A stretch of DNA of 64,000 bases from positions 124,001-188,000 of the forward strand of contig JADJWL010000008.1 in assembly GCA_016716385.1 (NCBI GenBank), in the 5' to 3' direction. How positions within the stretch are numbered: the first letter of the stretch is position 1; each line of letters starts with the position of its first letter. The translations under genes were made by a program, and so were the position numbers. Source of the DNA: Bryobacterales bacterium (GTDB lineage Bacteria > Acidobacteriota > Terriglobia > Bryobacterales > Bryobacteraceae). Under the pieces are notes generated by a model. It did no database searches and had not been told where the DNA came from. It worked only from the letters and a program-made list of their open reading frames with translations. Positions 25,954 through 34,978 of the stretch are shown here, in pieces.

Positions 25954-27042
25954 GTGGGGCTCGTGCTGTCGGGCGGCGGCGCGCGGGCGGCGTACGAAGT
26001 GGGCGTGCTGCGCGCGATCTACGACGGGAAGGGCCCGGCGGCGGACCGGCCGCCTGAAGTGTTCTGCGGAACGGGGGCGGGCGCCTTCAATGCGGCGGTG
26101 CTCGCCAGCCGTCTGCCGAACCAGTTTCCCACCCCGATCGCCTACTTGGAGTCGCTCTGGGCCGATGAGATCCCGCGCGAGGGCAGGATGCGCCACAGTC
26201 GCGTCTACCGCAAGCGGGTCGACCTCGGGATGTTCTTCGACTGGCCGTACCTCTGGCGGCGGCCGGTGAAGAGTTGGATGCAATTCTTCGGCGACCTCGG
26301 TTACGTGATGCCCCGCCAGTTGAAGCGCATCGGGCAGGCGCTGGCGGGCGGTGGTCTGGCCGCGGCGGTCGACCTGGCGATCTGGAACGATACCTCGCCG
26401 ATGCGCCGCCTGATCACCGAGAGCGTCAACCTCGGCATCATCCGGGAAGGGGAGACCGGCGATGGTCCGCTGCGGATCCTGCGCGTGATCGCGGCCGAGC
26501 GCGGGACGGGCAAGCCGCGCATCTTCCGCAACGAGGACTTCACCGAAGGCGCCGGATACCTGGCGGTGCTCGCTTCCTGTGCTCTGCCGATCCTGTTTTC
26601 TCCCGTGAAGATCGAAGGGAAAGAGTTCTTCTACGGCGGGCTGGTGATGCAGGCGCCGCTCGGACCGGCGGTGGAAGCCGGCTGCTCCGTCATCCATCTG
26701 ATGCACAACGAACCGCGGCTGGACGTCGATCCGGGTGCGAGTGCGTTTGAGTCGCTGAACCGGGCAATCACGGTCGCGCTGGCGGCGACGCTCGACCGTG
26801 ACATCGCGGCGCGGGCACGGATGAACCAACTCCTGGATGCCCACGCGGCTGCCGGCACCGCGCCGATCGCGGAACTGGCGAAGGAGCGCCGTGTCGTGGT
26901 CCACCAGTACCGGCCGAAGAAGGTCCTGGGCGGCAAGACCGGGTTCCTGGATTTCTCCCGGTCTCAGATCGAGGATGCCATCGCCGAAGGAGAAAAGGAC
27001 GCCGCCGCGCACGACTGCGAGAAAGAGGGCTGCCTGCTGTGA
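25954..27042 (+). CDS. Patatin-like protein lacking the catalytic Ser-Asp dyad
   Basis: 362 residues from GTG 25954; no better start is seen, and the SD is poor, so coupling to the upstream gene is likely. GLVLSGGGARAAYEVGVL is the patatin oxyanion loop. The nucleophile elbow, normally G-T-S-A-G, reads G39-T-G41-A-G, so the serine is glycine. The DGG/DGA loop, normally with the second catalytic Asp, reads FFY227GGLVMQAPL, so the Asp is tyrosine. The rest of the fold is intact (LASCALPILFSPVKIEG, LGPAVEAG). Loss of both residues with an intact frame indicates a non-hydrolytic binding role rather than decay. The C-terminus (about 300-362) is charged and ends CEKEGCLL. Confidence 0.8.
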   Translation: MGLVLSGGGARAAYEVGVLRAIYDGKGPAADRPPEVFCGTGAGAFNAAVLASRLPNQFPTPIAYLESLWADEIPREGRMRHSRVYRKRVDLGMFFDWPYLWRRPVKSWMQFFGDLGYVMPRQLKRIGQALAGGGLAAAVDLAIWNDTSPMRRLITESVNLGIIREGETGDGPLRILRVIAAERGTGKPRIFRNEDFTEGAGYLAVLASCALPILFSPVKIEGKEFFYGGLVMQAPLGPAVEAGCSVIHLMHNEPRLDVDPGASAFESLNRAITVALAATLDRDIAARARMNQLLDAHAAAGTAPIAELAKERRVVVHQYRPKKVLGGKTGFLDFSRSQIEDAIAEGEKDAAAHDCEKEGCLL

Positions 27043-28136
27043 GAAACCGTACCGTCCTGAAACTGTTCGGGCTGATCGCTCCGATCCTCACCTACCTGTT
27101 TGCACTGCTGTGGCCCGGGCGCAAAGCACGGGTCGCCGCGATCGAATGCCGCAACAAGTGCCAGATCATGGCGCTCGTGCAGAATCTGGCCAGCTACATC
27201 GATCCCGAGGGCAAGACGCCGCTCCAGACCATTGTGGCGCAGTGCTACGATCTCGGCGACTTCCCGGCGCTGTGGGCGGTAGAAGGCGTGGGCAAGGACT
27301 TGGCCGAGTGGCACCTGGCGCGCAATGAGAACCCGGCCCGCGTCCTGATCGACGCCGAACTCGATGAAAAATACGATGGCGCGTGGCTCATGCTGCACGC
27401 CGGATGGGGACTCGGCGTCGCCAAGTTCTACATGGACCGGCTGAAGGATGACTCCGAGGCCTCGGCGGCGCATGTCGCCCGGCGTACGGTCGACCTGTGC
27501 CGGGCGAACTCGCGGCAGGGGTACTACGGCGCGGCGATCGAGTCGCTGGGCCTGGTGACGCGGTTCATGAAGAACGCGGCGTTCTGCAAGAAGATCCACA
27601 AGGAGCTGATGGCCTACGACCCCGATTCGGTGGGCTTCTACTGGCGGGGTGTCGGACGCTGTCTGTATTTCCATCCCTTGAACTTCATCCCGGGCATCCT
27701 GCGGCCGTGCCGCGCGATTGGACTGGCTGAGAAGGAAGCCCCGGGTGAGGAGTGGAAGGAAACGCTGCTGGCCGGGGTGGCGTGGCCTCTGACGATCGTG
27801 AACATGACGCATCCCGAAGTCATGGAATACGTGCTCGAAAACCACGACGACTACTTTTCCGGGAGCCCGGGCTTCTTCAATGGCGTCGTGTCCACTGTGG
27901 TGATGCGCTATGACACGACGCCCAATTTCCCGCTGGTGAAGCAGTTCATGCAGCACCAGCCCGACCCGAAGAACCGCACCCTGGCGGGCCTCTGGAACTC
28001 GAAGATCAAGGGGTCGCTCGAAACGGCGATCCAGTCGATCTACCCGGTGCTCAAGAAGCATCACCGCCTGGACGAAGTGTTCCGCTACCAGTCGCTGCCG
28101 GCGCTGGCCGCGCGGCTGGAATCCGGCCGGGAGTAG
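27039..28136 (+). CDS. Unknown protein, possibly DUF1702-like
   Basis: 365 residues from a GTG overlapping the previous stop by four bases. A hydrophobic N-terminal segment (LKLFGLIAPILTYLFALLWP) is probably a membrane anchor. The remainder is helical. The blocks DGAWLMLHAGWGLGVAKF, GYYGAAIESLGLV and GFYWRGVGRCLYF recall DUF1702, a family known from enediyne gene clusters, but this comparison is from memory. No enediyne polyketide synthase is nearby. The link to an inactive patatin and an unknown first gene is unusual. If the DUF1702 likeness fails in a profile search, it should be called hypothetical. Confidence 0.55.
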   Translation: MRNRTVLKLFGLIAPILTYLFALLWPGRKARVAAIECRNKCQIMALVQNLASYIDPEGKTPLQTIVAQCYDLGDFPALWAVEGVGKDLAEWHLARNENPARVLIDAELDEKYDGAWLMLHAGWGLGVAKFYMDRLKDDSEASAAHVARRTVDLCRANSRQGYYGAAIESLGLVTRFMKNAAFCKKIHKELMAYDPDSVGFYWRGVGRCLYFHPLNFIPGILRPCRAIGLAEKEAPGEEWKETLLAGVAWPLTIVNMTHPEVMEYVLENHDDYFSGSPGFFNGVVSTVVMRYDTTPNFPLVKQFMQHQPDPKNRTLAGLWNSKIKGSLETAIQSIYPVLKKHHRLDEVFRYQSLPALAARLESGRE

Positions 28137-28177
28137 CGGGCGAGCCCGGTCACTCGAACGCGACGGTGAGCTGGTTG

Positions 28178-28192
28178 GCCCTAGACTAGGGC
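28178..28192. repeat. 15-bp perfect dyad GCCCTAGACTAGGGC
   Basis: Lies between two convergent genes (stops at 28136 and 28219). The one-base centre makes it a poor RNA hairpin and there is no T tract, so it is a dyad of unknown use rather than a terminator. Confidence 0.4.
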
Positions 28193-28218
28193 ACAGGATA
28201 CAGCGATTGCGCGGCCCG

Positions 28219-29157
28219 TCAGCTTCCCTTCATCGTATCGATCTGCTCGCGGACCGCGCCGGTCCGCGTGAGCAAGCCGTGCCCCCCGGTTTCGAACAGA
28301 ACCAGCCGCGAGCCAGGGATCGAATGGTGCGCGTGCCGGGCGTGCTCCACGCTGACCAGCGCATCGTCGTTGGCGTGCAGAATGAGCGTTGGGGTCGTGA
28401 TCTGGTCCGCGCGAACGGGTTCCCGCTCGAGCATGCGGCCATCGTTCACGGTCCCGCGATACCGCCGGGACATTGGGTGCATCGTCGCGAGCATCTCTTG
28501 TGCGAGCTGCTTCTGGGCGGGTGAGAGCGACGCATAGACGCTCGCCGGGATCCCCATCAAGTTCAAGATGACGGGCCGCAAATAGCGGGTCATGAGCCAA
28601 TAGGCGTAATCGGATCGCTGGATCAGGTGAATGATGCCGGTGAAGTACGACGGCTTGTCGCCAGGCGCCGCCGCCAGGCTGACCGCCGAGAGGAGCACAA
28701 GCGCGGAGGTCCTCTCCGGGTAGTCGTTCGCAAACTGAGTGGCCGAAGGCCCGCCGGCTGAAGTGCCAATCACAAGGACCCGCTGAATGTCCAGGTGGTC
28801 CAGAAGGGCTCGATACAGCGCTGCCTGTGTCCGGACCGAAGCATCGGGTGGCGTCGGAGTGCGCAGGTAGCCGTAGCGCGAGACGGAGACGACGCGGTGC
28901 TTGTCTCCAAACGCCATCCGGGCCAGCCAGAGCCCCTGGTCATACCCGCCACCGGCTCCATGAATGGATAAGACGGCTGCCCCTGAACCTTGGATCGCGT
29001 ACTCGATCGCGCCGTGCTCTGTCTCGAAGAGGGTGCTGCCGGCCTGCAGGCGGGCTTCGGCGTCCGCCATCTCCCGGCGGAATTCCGGGAAGGTGAACGC
29101 TGCGAATATCCCGGCGGCGCAACCGCACGCGGTGGCCGCGACGGCAAACGGTCTCAC
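28219..29157 (-). CDS. Membrane-anchored alpha/beta hydrolase
   Basis: 312 residues from GTG 29157, which gives a hydrophobic N-terminal anchor or signal (RPFAVAATACGCAAGIFAAF). Lid and oxyanion region: VLSIHGAGGGYDQG. Nucleophile elbow: VIGTSAGGPSA. Acid: LILHANDDALVSVEHA. Histidine: FETGGHGLL. All three catalytic residues are present, so it should be an active esterase/hydrolase of the MhpC type. It is the last gene of a four-gene run MFS, receptor, AhpD-fold protein, hydrolase; the upstream gene stops 41 bp away. The in-frame sequence upstream of 29157 belongs to the neighbour's end and is unlikely to be translated. Confidence 0.75.
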   Translation of the reverse strand: MRPFAVAATACGCAAGIFAAFTFPEFRREMADAEARLQAGSTLFETEHGAIEYAIQGSGAAVLSIHGAGGGYDQGLWLARMAFGDKHRVVSVSRYGYLRTPTPPDASVRTQAALYRALLDHLDIQRVLVIGTSAGGPSATQFANDYPERTSALVLLSAVSLAAAPGDKPSYFTGIIHLIQRSDYAYWLMTRYLRPVILNLMGIPASVYASLSPAQKQLAQEMLATMHPMSRRYRGTVNDGRMLEREPVRADQITTPTLILHANDDALVSVEHARHAHHSIPGSRLVLFETGGHGLLTRTGAVREQIDTMKGS

Positions 29158-29198
29158 ATCGACTATCGTACCCGCCGGAAGGGAGCCCGGCTCGGCTC

Positions 29199-29822
29199 CT
29201 ACTTCTCGGCCGAACGTGCTACGTCTGTTCGCAGGTAGCCAGTCTGCGCGATCCGCTTGCCCGAGGACGCGACACCCGCTTCCGGCATCTGGCACACCCC
29301 GGTCGTGCTCACCCAGCGGTTGTAGAAATTGAAGAGGGCGCAGACGCTGATCGCATCGTGGATCGCCTCGTCGTTCCACCCGACGCCGGCCAGCCTCTCG
29401 AAATCCGCGGGACCAATGGCCCAGAATTCGCCGTTCACTTTCTCGACGAACCGCAGCAGCTCTTTCTCAGCGAGGGAGACAGGTGCGGTGGCCGGATCGT
29501 GCATGACCGCTTCCACGAGTGCGCGGTCGCCGAGCAACTCGGCCGTCGCGGCGGCGTGAGTCGTCGCACAAAACGGGGTCCGGTTGCGCGATGACGTGAG
29601 GGAGGCGATGAGCTCGCGGAAGCCGGCGCTCAAAGGAGACGGACCCCGCATGATTTCGTGGGTCAGCCTTTCGAGATGGATGGTGACGTCAGGCTTGTAA
29701 GCGAACAGATGCCAGATCTGCGGTACCACTTGCCCGGCGCCTCGTACAGCGGCGATCAGATCGGCGTAAGCGCCCTTCGCCTGCGGATTGTCTTCGACAG
29801 CCGGGAGATACATGGGCTTCAT
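29199..29822 (-). CDS. AhpD/carboxymuconolactone-decarboxylase-fold protein without the CxxC pair
   Basis: 207 residues from ATG 29822, with GAGGAG in front. The family helix reads SLTSSRNRTPFCATTHAAA, where active AhpD-like peroxidases have C-x-x-C-x-x-x-H. Here the first cysteine is Thr, leaving only one Cys and the His. FNFYNRWVSTTG is the second conserved helix. With one cysteine it cannot form the usual disulfide, so a decarboxylase-like or another role is more likely than peroxide reduction. It sits 11 bp downstream of the receptor gene in the same operon. Confidence 0.75.
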   Translation of the reverse strand: MKPMYLPAVEDNPQAKGAYADLIAAVRGAGQVVPQIWHLFAYKPDVTIHLERLTHEIMRGPSPLSAGFRELIASLTSSRNRTPFCATTHAAATAELLGDRALVEAVMHDPATAPVSLAEKELLRFVEKVNGEFWAIGPADFERLAGVGWNDEAIHDAISVCALFNFYNRWVSTTGVCQMPEAGVASSGKRIAQTGYLRTDVARSAEK

Positions 29823-29833
29823 TGGATTTCTCC

Positions 29834-32800
29834 TCAAAAGAGCAGTTTCAAGCCGAATTGCACCAACCGGGACGAACCCGCCTCCAGCACCCGCCCGAAG
29901 CTGGGGGATGCCAAGTCTGTGACGGGAACGGAGAAGTTGGCGTGATTGGCCAGGTTGAAGCATTCGGCTCGGAATTGGAGTTGAGCCGATTCCCTGATTG
30001 GGAACGTCTTCAGCAGGGATAGATCGACATTGGCGATTCCGTCGGCCCGGGCGATGTTCCGTCCGGCGTTGCCGAAATTGCCCGCTTCGCTGGCGGGACT
30101 CAGACGGCGGAATGCCGACCGCGAGACCCACTCCTGCACCGTGCGGGGGCCGTCGTTCGGGTTGGAGATTGCATCGGGACGGCTTCCGTTGAATCCGGAG
30201 ACCGGCGGGTGCGATGCCTGGCCGGAAACGTTCGTGCTGTCGAACACGGTAAATGGGGTTCCCGAAGCCGCAGTGGCGATCCAGTTCAACTGCCACCCGC
30301 CAAGCAGGACGTGTCTCGGCCGGGCGGAGGGAATCTCCCAGCTTCCACTCATCACAAAACGGTGCCGGGCATCGAACAGGGACAGACCCCTCTCGGCGGC
30401 GAGGTTGAACGGGTTCTGGGCGATGTCGACTTCGCCGGATAATGGCCGGGCGGCGGCGCCAGTCAGATTCATCGCCGAGAGATAGTCGATGGTTTTCGAG
30501 AACCAGTACGACGTGTTCAGGCTCAGGCCTTGCGCGAAGCGCCGTGTCAGCGAAAACTGGGCGCCGTGGTAGGAGGAGTTGGTGATGGTTGAGAGCAGCG
30601 CAACGTGGACCAGTTCGCAGGCCGAGCCATCGGCTGGACAGTTCGCGTGGATGCGGCGGCGGTCGGCGTTCTGCGCCGTCGCTCCCGGTCCCCACACCGC
30701 GGGATTCGCTTCGATATTCCGCGGCAGCCCTGTGCCTTTGGTGCCCACGTACCGGCCTTCGATCACATAGTCGGCGCCAAGGGACCGCTGCAACGAAAAG
30801 TTCCAATTCTGCGCGTAGGGCGGACGCGCATCGCGCGACATGCCTACGACCGTTGCCGGGCGCAAGAACGTGTCGGGTTCCGGTTTGGGACGGTTGCCGT
30901 AGGGGTTCACATAGGTGGTTCCCGGTCCGCTGAACTGGACCAGTTGCGTCCACGGGAGGGAACTCACGGGCGCCTGAAATGCCGTCCCCATGCCATTGGA
31001 CATCGTGTCGAAGAAGATGCCGTAGCTCGACCGGATGGCCAGCGCTCCGCGGCCGTCCGGGTTCCAGGCGAAACCGATACGGGGCATGAATGAAGTCCGC
31101 TGCATCGCAGCCAGGCCTTTGGCGACACCTTCATCTCCCGGGAACAGGACGCCCAGGGGCGCCTGCGGGAACACCGTCGACTGTTGTCCGGGAACGAACG
31201 TGTTCAGGCGGTTGCGCACTTCGGAGAACGGCGGATTGGCCTCCCAGCGGACGCCGTAGTTGAGCGTGAGCCGGCTGTTGGTGCGCCATTCGTCCTGCAC
31301 GAACAGTCCGGTGCCCCAGTTCCGCAGGCCGCGCGACAGGTCGCCCAGACCTTGATAGAACACGAGCGGGCTCCCCATCAGAAAGTTCGCGAATCCGTCG
31401 TTGCTCGGGAACTGGGGCGTGAAGACGAAGAACGCATTGGGGGCGATCGCCTGAAACGCCGAGATTCTTGTGTGGCGGATGTCGGCGCCCATCTTGAGCG
31501 CGTGCCTGCCGCGGATCACCGAGACGGCATTGTAGATCTCGAAGTCATTCTGGGTCGAGTTCCGCGGCCCGACGATGGCTCCGCCAACCGGCGAGTACCC
31601 GGCGATGTTAAAGAACGGTGCGCTCTGGCCGGCTTCGGAAGCCGAATCGTACTGGAAGCCGAGGTCCCGTGGGGACGTCTTGTTCAGCCGCTGGTCGAAG
31701 AAGAACCGATGGCGGAAGTAGGCAAGGCGGAAGGAATTCACCGCCGTGGGGGAGAACAGGTGCGTCTCTGAAAGAGTGATCGAGTGAGTCGCCAGGTCAT
31801 CCTGCACCGGGAAGCCCGGTAAGTCCGACCCGCGGATGGAGATCGGGTTGATGTTGGCTCCGGTCGAATACGAATAGCGGAAAGCAAGTTGATCGGCGGT
31901 GCTAAAAATGTGATCGAGCCGTCCGCCTCCCTGATCGTAGTCATTGTGGGTCACGACTGTGTTGGTGGAAACCGAAGGTCCTGTGTTGCCCAGGGGGATG
32001 AACCGGCGCATGACTTCCAGGGAGACCGGGTTCAGCAGCGACGGCGGGATGATGCTGCCCGGGAATGGCACGCCGCCACCGGCAATGTTGATCAGAGGCG
32101 ACGGACGCCCGGAGAAGTCGCCCTCGCGCTGTTGAGGTGTCGCGACGACACCGGCACGGGTCACACCCTGGCGGTTCCGGAAGCCTTCGTAATAGCCGAA
32201 AACGAACGTCTGGTCGCGCTGGACGGGTCCGCCGACGGTGCCGCCGAACTGGTTCTGCTTGAGGGGTTCGACATCGGCTGAGAAGAAGTTTCGCGCATCG
32301 AAGATGTCGTTGCGCAGAAACTCGTAGAGCGACCCATGCCAGGCGTTGGTTCCGGAGCGGGTCACGACAGCAGTGGTCGAACCGCTGGTGCCGCCATACT
32401 CGGGAGGCGCGGTGTGCGTCAGGATGCGGAACTCGGCGATCGCGTCCACCGGGATGCGCAGGCCGAATCCTCCGTCCATGCGACTGACGTTGCTGCCTCC
32501 GTCCACGCGATAGCTGTTCGATTCGGGGCGCTGGCCGTTGACCGCATATCCCTGCCCGCCTCGCAAACTGCCGCCTGCCTGTTGAATGCCCGCGGTCAGG
32601 GGAGCGACTCCTGCCTGCAAGAGGCCGAGTTGGGTGAAGTTGCGCCCGTTGAGCGGCAGATCCAGGACTTCACGGGTCGTTACGACCTTGCCCAACGTGT
32701 TGGTGGCCGTGTCGACCAGCGCCGCGTCGCCCTCGACTGTAATCGATTCCCGCTGCGAAGCAGGCTCGAGAACGACGTCCAGACGTACAATTTGACTGAT

Positions 32801-33085
32801 GTTCAACTGGACCGGCTGCTGTTCGAAGGTGGCGAAGCCCGCTTGCTCGACAAAGAACCGGTAGCGGCCGACCGGCACCAGGGGAAAGCGGTAGGAACCG
32901 GCAGCCGAGGTGGTCTGGGTCTGTGCGAGCCCGGTATCCAGGTTCGTGACCGAGACCGAAGCGCCGCCGATGGCGCCGCCGGAGGCATCCCGGATCTCAC
33001 CCTCAATCGAACCGACCGAGTCCTGCGCAACGAGAAGGCAGGGAAGAAGAACCAGTGGAATCAGACGGAAAACGTGGGTGCTCAT
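29834..33085 (-). CDS. Oar-like TonB-dependent receptor
   Basis: 1083 residues. Signal peptide to about LLVAQ, then the carboxypeptidase-regulatory-like domain (VGSIEGEIRDASGGAIGGAS), then the plug with EVLDLPLNGRNFTQL and NGQRPESNSYRVDGG, both highly conserved in this family. The barrel fills the rest and ends KLLF, with a terminal Phe. It differs from the first receptor in plug and barrel, so it likely serves another ligand. It is flanked by an MFS transporter gene 24 bp upstream and an AhpD-fold gene 11 bp downstream, which together form an uptake-and-breakdown unit. GGTCTGTC just before the SD resembles the operator word near the first receptor. Confidence 0.9.
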   Translation of the reverse strand: MSTHVFRLIPLVLLPCLLVAQDSVGSIEGEIRDASGGAIGGASVSVTNLDTGLAQTQTTSAAGSYRFPLVPVGRYRFFVEQAGFATFEQQPVQLNISQIVRLDVVLEPASQRESITVEGDAALVDTATNTLGKVVTTREVLDLPLNGRNFTQLGLLQAGVAPLTAGIQQAGGSLRGGQGYAVNGQRPESNSYRVDGGSNVSRMDGGFGLRIPVDAIAEFRILTHTAPPEYGGTSGSTTAVVTRSGTNAWHGSLYEFLRNDIFDARNFFSADVEPLKQNQFGGTVGGPVQRDQTFVFGYYEGFRNRQGVTRAGVVATPQQREGDFSGRPSPLINIAGGGVPFPGSIIPPSLLNPVSLEVMRRFIPLGNTGPSVSTNTVVTHNDYDQGGGRLDHIFSTADQLAFRYSYSTGANINPISIRGSDLPGFPVQDDLATHSITLSETHLFSPTAVNSFRLAYFRHRFFFDQRLNKTSPRDLGFQYDSASEAGQSAPFFNIAGYSPVGGAIVGPRNSTQNDFEIYNAVSVIRGRHALKMGADIRHTRISAFQAIAPNAFFVFTPQFPSNDGFANFLMGSPLVFYQGLGDLSRGLRNWGTGLFVQDEWRTNSRLTLNYGVRWEANPPFSEVRNRLNTFVPGQQSTVFPQAPLGVLFPGDEGVAKGLAAMQRTSFMPRIGFAWNPDGRGALAIRSSYGIFFDTMSNGMGTAFQAPVSSLPWTQLVQFSGPGTTYVNPYGNRPKPEPDTFLRPATVVGMSRDARPPYAQNWNFSLQRSLGADYVIEGRYVGTKGTGLPRNIEANPAVWGPGATAQNADRRRIHANCPADGSACELVHVALLSTITNSSYHGAQFSLTRRFAQGLSLNTSYWFSKTIDYLSAMNLTGAAARPLSGEVDIAQNPFNLAAERGLSLFDARHRFVMSGSWEIPSARPRHVLLGGWQLNWIATAASGTPFTVFDSTNVSGQASHPPVSGFNGSRPDAISNPNDGPRTVQEWVSRSAFRRLSPASEAGNFGNAGRNIARADGIANVDLSLLKTFPIRESAQLQFRAECFNLANHANFSVPVTDLASPSFGRVLEAGSSRLVQFGLKLLF

Positions 33086-33109
33086 AGAGATCTCCAGACA
33101 GACCAGTAG

Positions 33110-34297
33110 TCAAAGCGCCGGCGCCGGCGACACCACGCCGCGCCGAGCGGCCGCCCGGCCGATGAGAAGTGCCGCCAGCAGGGCAGCACCCGAGAAGGCC
33201 AGCAAGACGGGGTTGTACGATCCCGCGACATCGAAGGCGCGCCCCATCGCCATGGGGCCGATTGCGCCGGCAAGAGCGAACGCCGAGAACGAGACGCCAT
33301 ACAACTCGCTGAATGAGCCGATGTCGAAATGGCGGCTGATCAGGTACGGGATAACGTCCGCCTCCGCGCCCATGCCGATTCCGATGAGAGCCACACTGAC
33401 GAATGCGAGGGCGCCGCTCCCGTCGACGGCGAGTCCAAGCAGGCCTGCCGCGCCGCAGGCGAAGAGGATCGAACTCACTCCGGACGCCCGCCACTTGTCG
33501 AGGAGCCAACCGGTGAGCAGCCGTCCACCCAACGTGGCGCCGCCGAGCGTCGACGCCGCGAGCGCCGCCGTCGCGGGACTATAGCCGCGATCGGTGAACA
33601 GCGGCGCGAGGTGCGCGAGTGAGGCGTTCACTGCCAGAGACATCAGGAAGAACGCCGCTACGAAGTTCCAGAACAAGTGGGAGCGCAGCGCGGCCCGGGC
33701 GCCGGTGTGGCGCGAAGCCACCGCGGACGCGGGTTCGTGGGGAATCAGCCACAGCGTCAGCGGCACGCTGAGCAGCAGGATCATGACCCCGAACAATTGA
33801 AACGTGATGCGCCAGCCATAGCGGTCGATGCCCGCTTGCGCCAGGGCCGGCATCACCATACTGCCGATGCCGGTTCCCGCCATCATCACTGCCAGCGCCA
33901 TGCCGCGGCGCCCGTCGAACGCACGCACGACGGCTCTCGAAAACGCAAGCTGCGTCGTTCCGTTCCCGACGACGCCCATGACGAAGAGCACCCCGTAGAA
34001 GTGAGCCAGGTTCGGCGTCAACAGGGACAGAGATCCGAATGCAAGACCGAAGGCGGTGGCTGACGGCACGATCACGGCACGCGAACCGAAGCGGTCCACC
34101 AGCCGTCCGATGAGGGGCGACGCAAAGGCAACGGTGAGGGCGGCGATCGCGAACCCGCCGGACATCGCGGTGCGCGACCAGCCGAACTCCGCGCTCAGAG
34201 GCTTCAGGAAAATGCTGTAAGTGAAAATAAAGACTGACGCGAAGCTGGCGAAAACACCAACGAATGCGGCGAGGAGAATTGTCCAGGGCCCCTTCAA
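33110..34297 (-). CDS. MFS transporter (oxalate/formate or monocarboxylate type)
   Basis: 395 residues with twelve hydrophobic segments. It starts at a TTG (34297) preceded by GGAAAGG. The first helices (FVGVFASFASVFIFTYSIF then PLSAEFGWSRTAMSGG) match the opening of the monocarboxylate/oxalate-formate branch, with the conserved GWSR after helix 1. SPLIGRLVDRFGSR is the loop 2-3 motif A and GGRLLTGWLLDK is its second-half copy. It heads the run MFS, receptor, AhpD-fold protein, hydrolase, so it probably imports the product released from the outer-membrane ligand. The substrate is not known. Confidence 0.85.
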   Translation of the reverse strand: MKGPWTILLAAFVGVFASFASVFIFTYSIFLKPLSAEFGWSRTAMSGGFAIAALTVAFASPLIGRLVDRFGSRAVIVPSATAFGLAFGSLSLLTPNLAHFYGVLFVMGVVGNGTTQLAFSRAVVRAFDGRRGMALAVMMAGTGIGSMVMPALAQAGIDRYGWRITFQLFGVMILLLSVPLTLWLIPHEPASAVASRHTGARAALRSHLFWNFVAAFFLMSLAVNASLAHLAPLFTDRGYSPATAALAASTLGGATLGGRLLTGWLLDKWRASGVSSILFACGAAGLLGLAVDGSGALAFVSVALIGIGMGAEADVIPYLISRHFDIGSFSELYGVSFSAFALAGAIGPMAMGRAFDVAGSYNPVLLAFSGAALLAALLIGRAAARRGVVSPAPAL

Positions 34298-34416
34298 AGC
34301 CTTTCCAGGATAACGGCAGGATCCCAGTACCGCAATAATTGTTTTTTACTATCGGCGTTGTGTCTAGTCCATTTCTACTATTGCCCCTGGATGTCGTTTG
34401 GAATACGCTCCACAGG
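34298..34416. promoter_or_regulatory. AT-rich divergent control region
   Basis: 119 bp between the divergent transporter and AhpD-fold genes, with a run of T and A around 34337-34352, far less GC-rich than the genes. Promoters for both directions should lie here, but I could not assign convincing hexamers. Confidence 0.4.
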
Positions 34417-34974
34417 ATGCCTTTTATTTCTCTTGAGGACGGATTGCCGGGCATGCGCTCGCTGCAAACGTTCCGGCCGGAGACCGCCGGTCCCCTGAAT
34501 GAGTTGGCGAACATTTTGTTGCGGGGGGCGAACTCGCTGTCCCCGGCTGAACGGGAACTGATCGGTACGGTGGTTTCCGCCGGGAACGACTGCGTGTACT
34601 GCCAGTCGATCCACGGCGCGGTGGCTGCCTGCCATTTCGGCGGCGATAACGACCTGGTTGAGCAAGCGAAGCGGGATCCGGAAGCAGCACCTTTGCCGGA
34701 GAAGATGAGAGCTTTGCTGCACCTGGCCGGGCTCGTCAGACTGGGTGGAAAGCACGTAACCGGAGAAACCGTGGAACGCGCGCGGGCGGCAGGCGCCACC
34801 GACCTGGAAATCCACGACACGGTGCTGATTGCCGCGGCGTTTTGCATGTTCAATCGCTACGTGGACGGCTTGGGGACCTGGGCTCCGGAAGACCCAGGGT
34901 TCTACCGCGAGCGCGGTGAGTACCTCGCCCGCGCGGGCTATGCGGCTACCGCGAAGCCGGCGGGACGCACCTGA
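34417..34974 (+). CDS. AhpD-fold peroxidase-related protein
   Basis: 185 residues from ATG 34417 (MPFISLEDGLPGMRSL), the usual beginning of this group. The family helix ELIGTVVSAGNDCVYCQSIHGA contains the full C-x-x-C-x-x-x-H motif, so it can carry out disulfide redox chemistry like AhpD. A second conserved helix is AAAFCMFNRYVDGLGTW. It is divergent from the operon that carries a cysteine-poor paralogue (29199-29822), which suggests that the two belong to the same pathway. Its stop is 4 bp from the stop of the convergent hydrolase gene. Confidence 0.85.
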   Translation: MPFISLEDGLPGMRSLQTFRPETAGPLNELANILLRGANSLSPAERELIGTVVSAGNDCVYCQSIHGAVAACHFGGDNDLVEQAKRDPEAAPLPEKMRALLHLAGLVRLGGKHVTGETVERARAAGATDLEIHDTVLIAAAFCMFNRYVDGLGTWAPEDPGFYRERGEYLARAGYAATAKPAGRT

Positions 34975-34978
34975 AGTC

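Noticed and set aside
28178..28192. Palindrome as a bidirectional terminator
   Set aside because: The one-base centre cannot form a loop and there is no T tract on either side.
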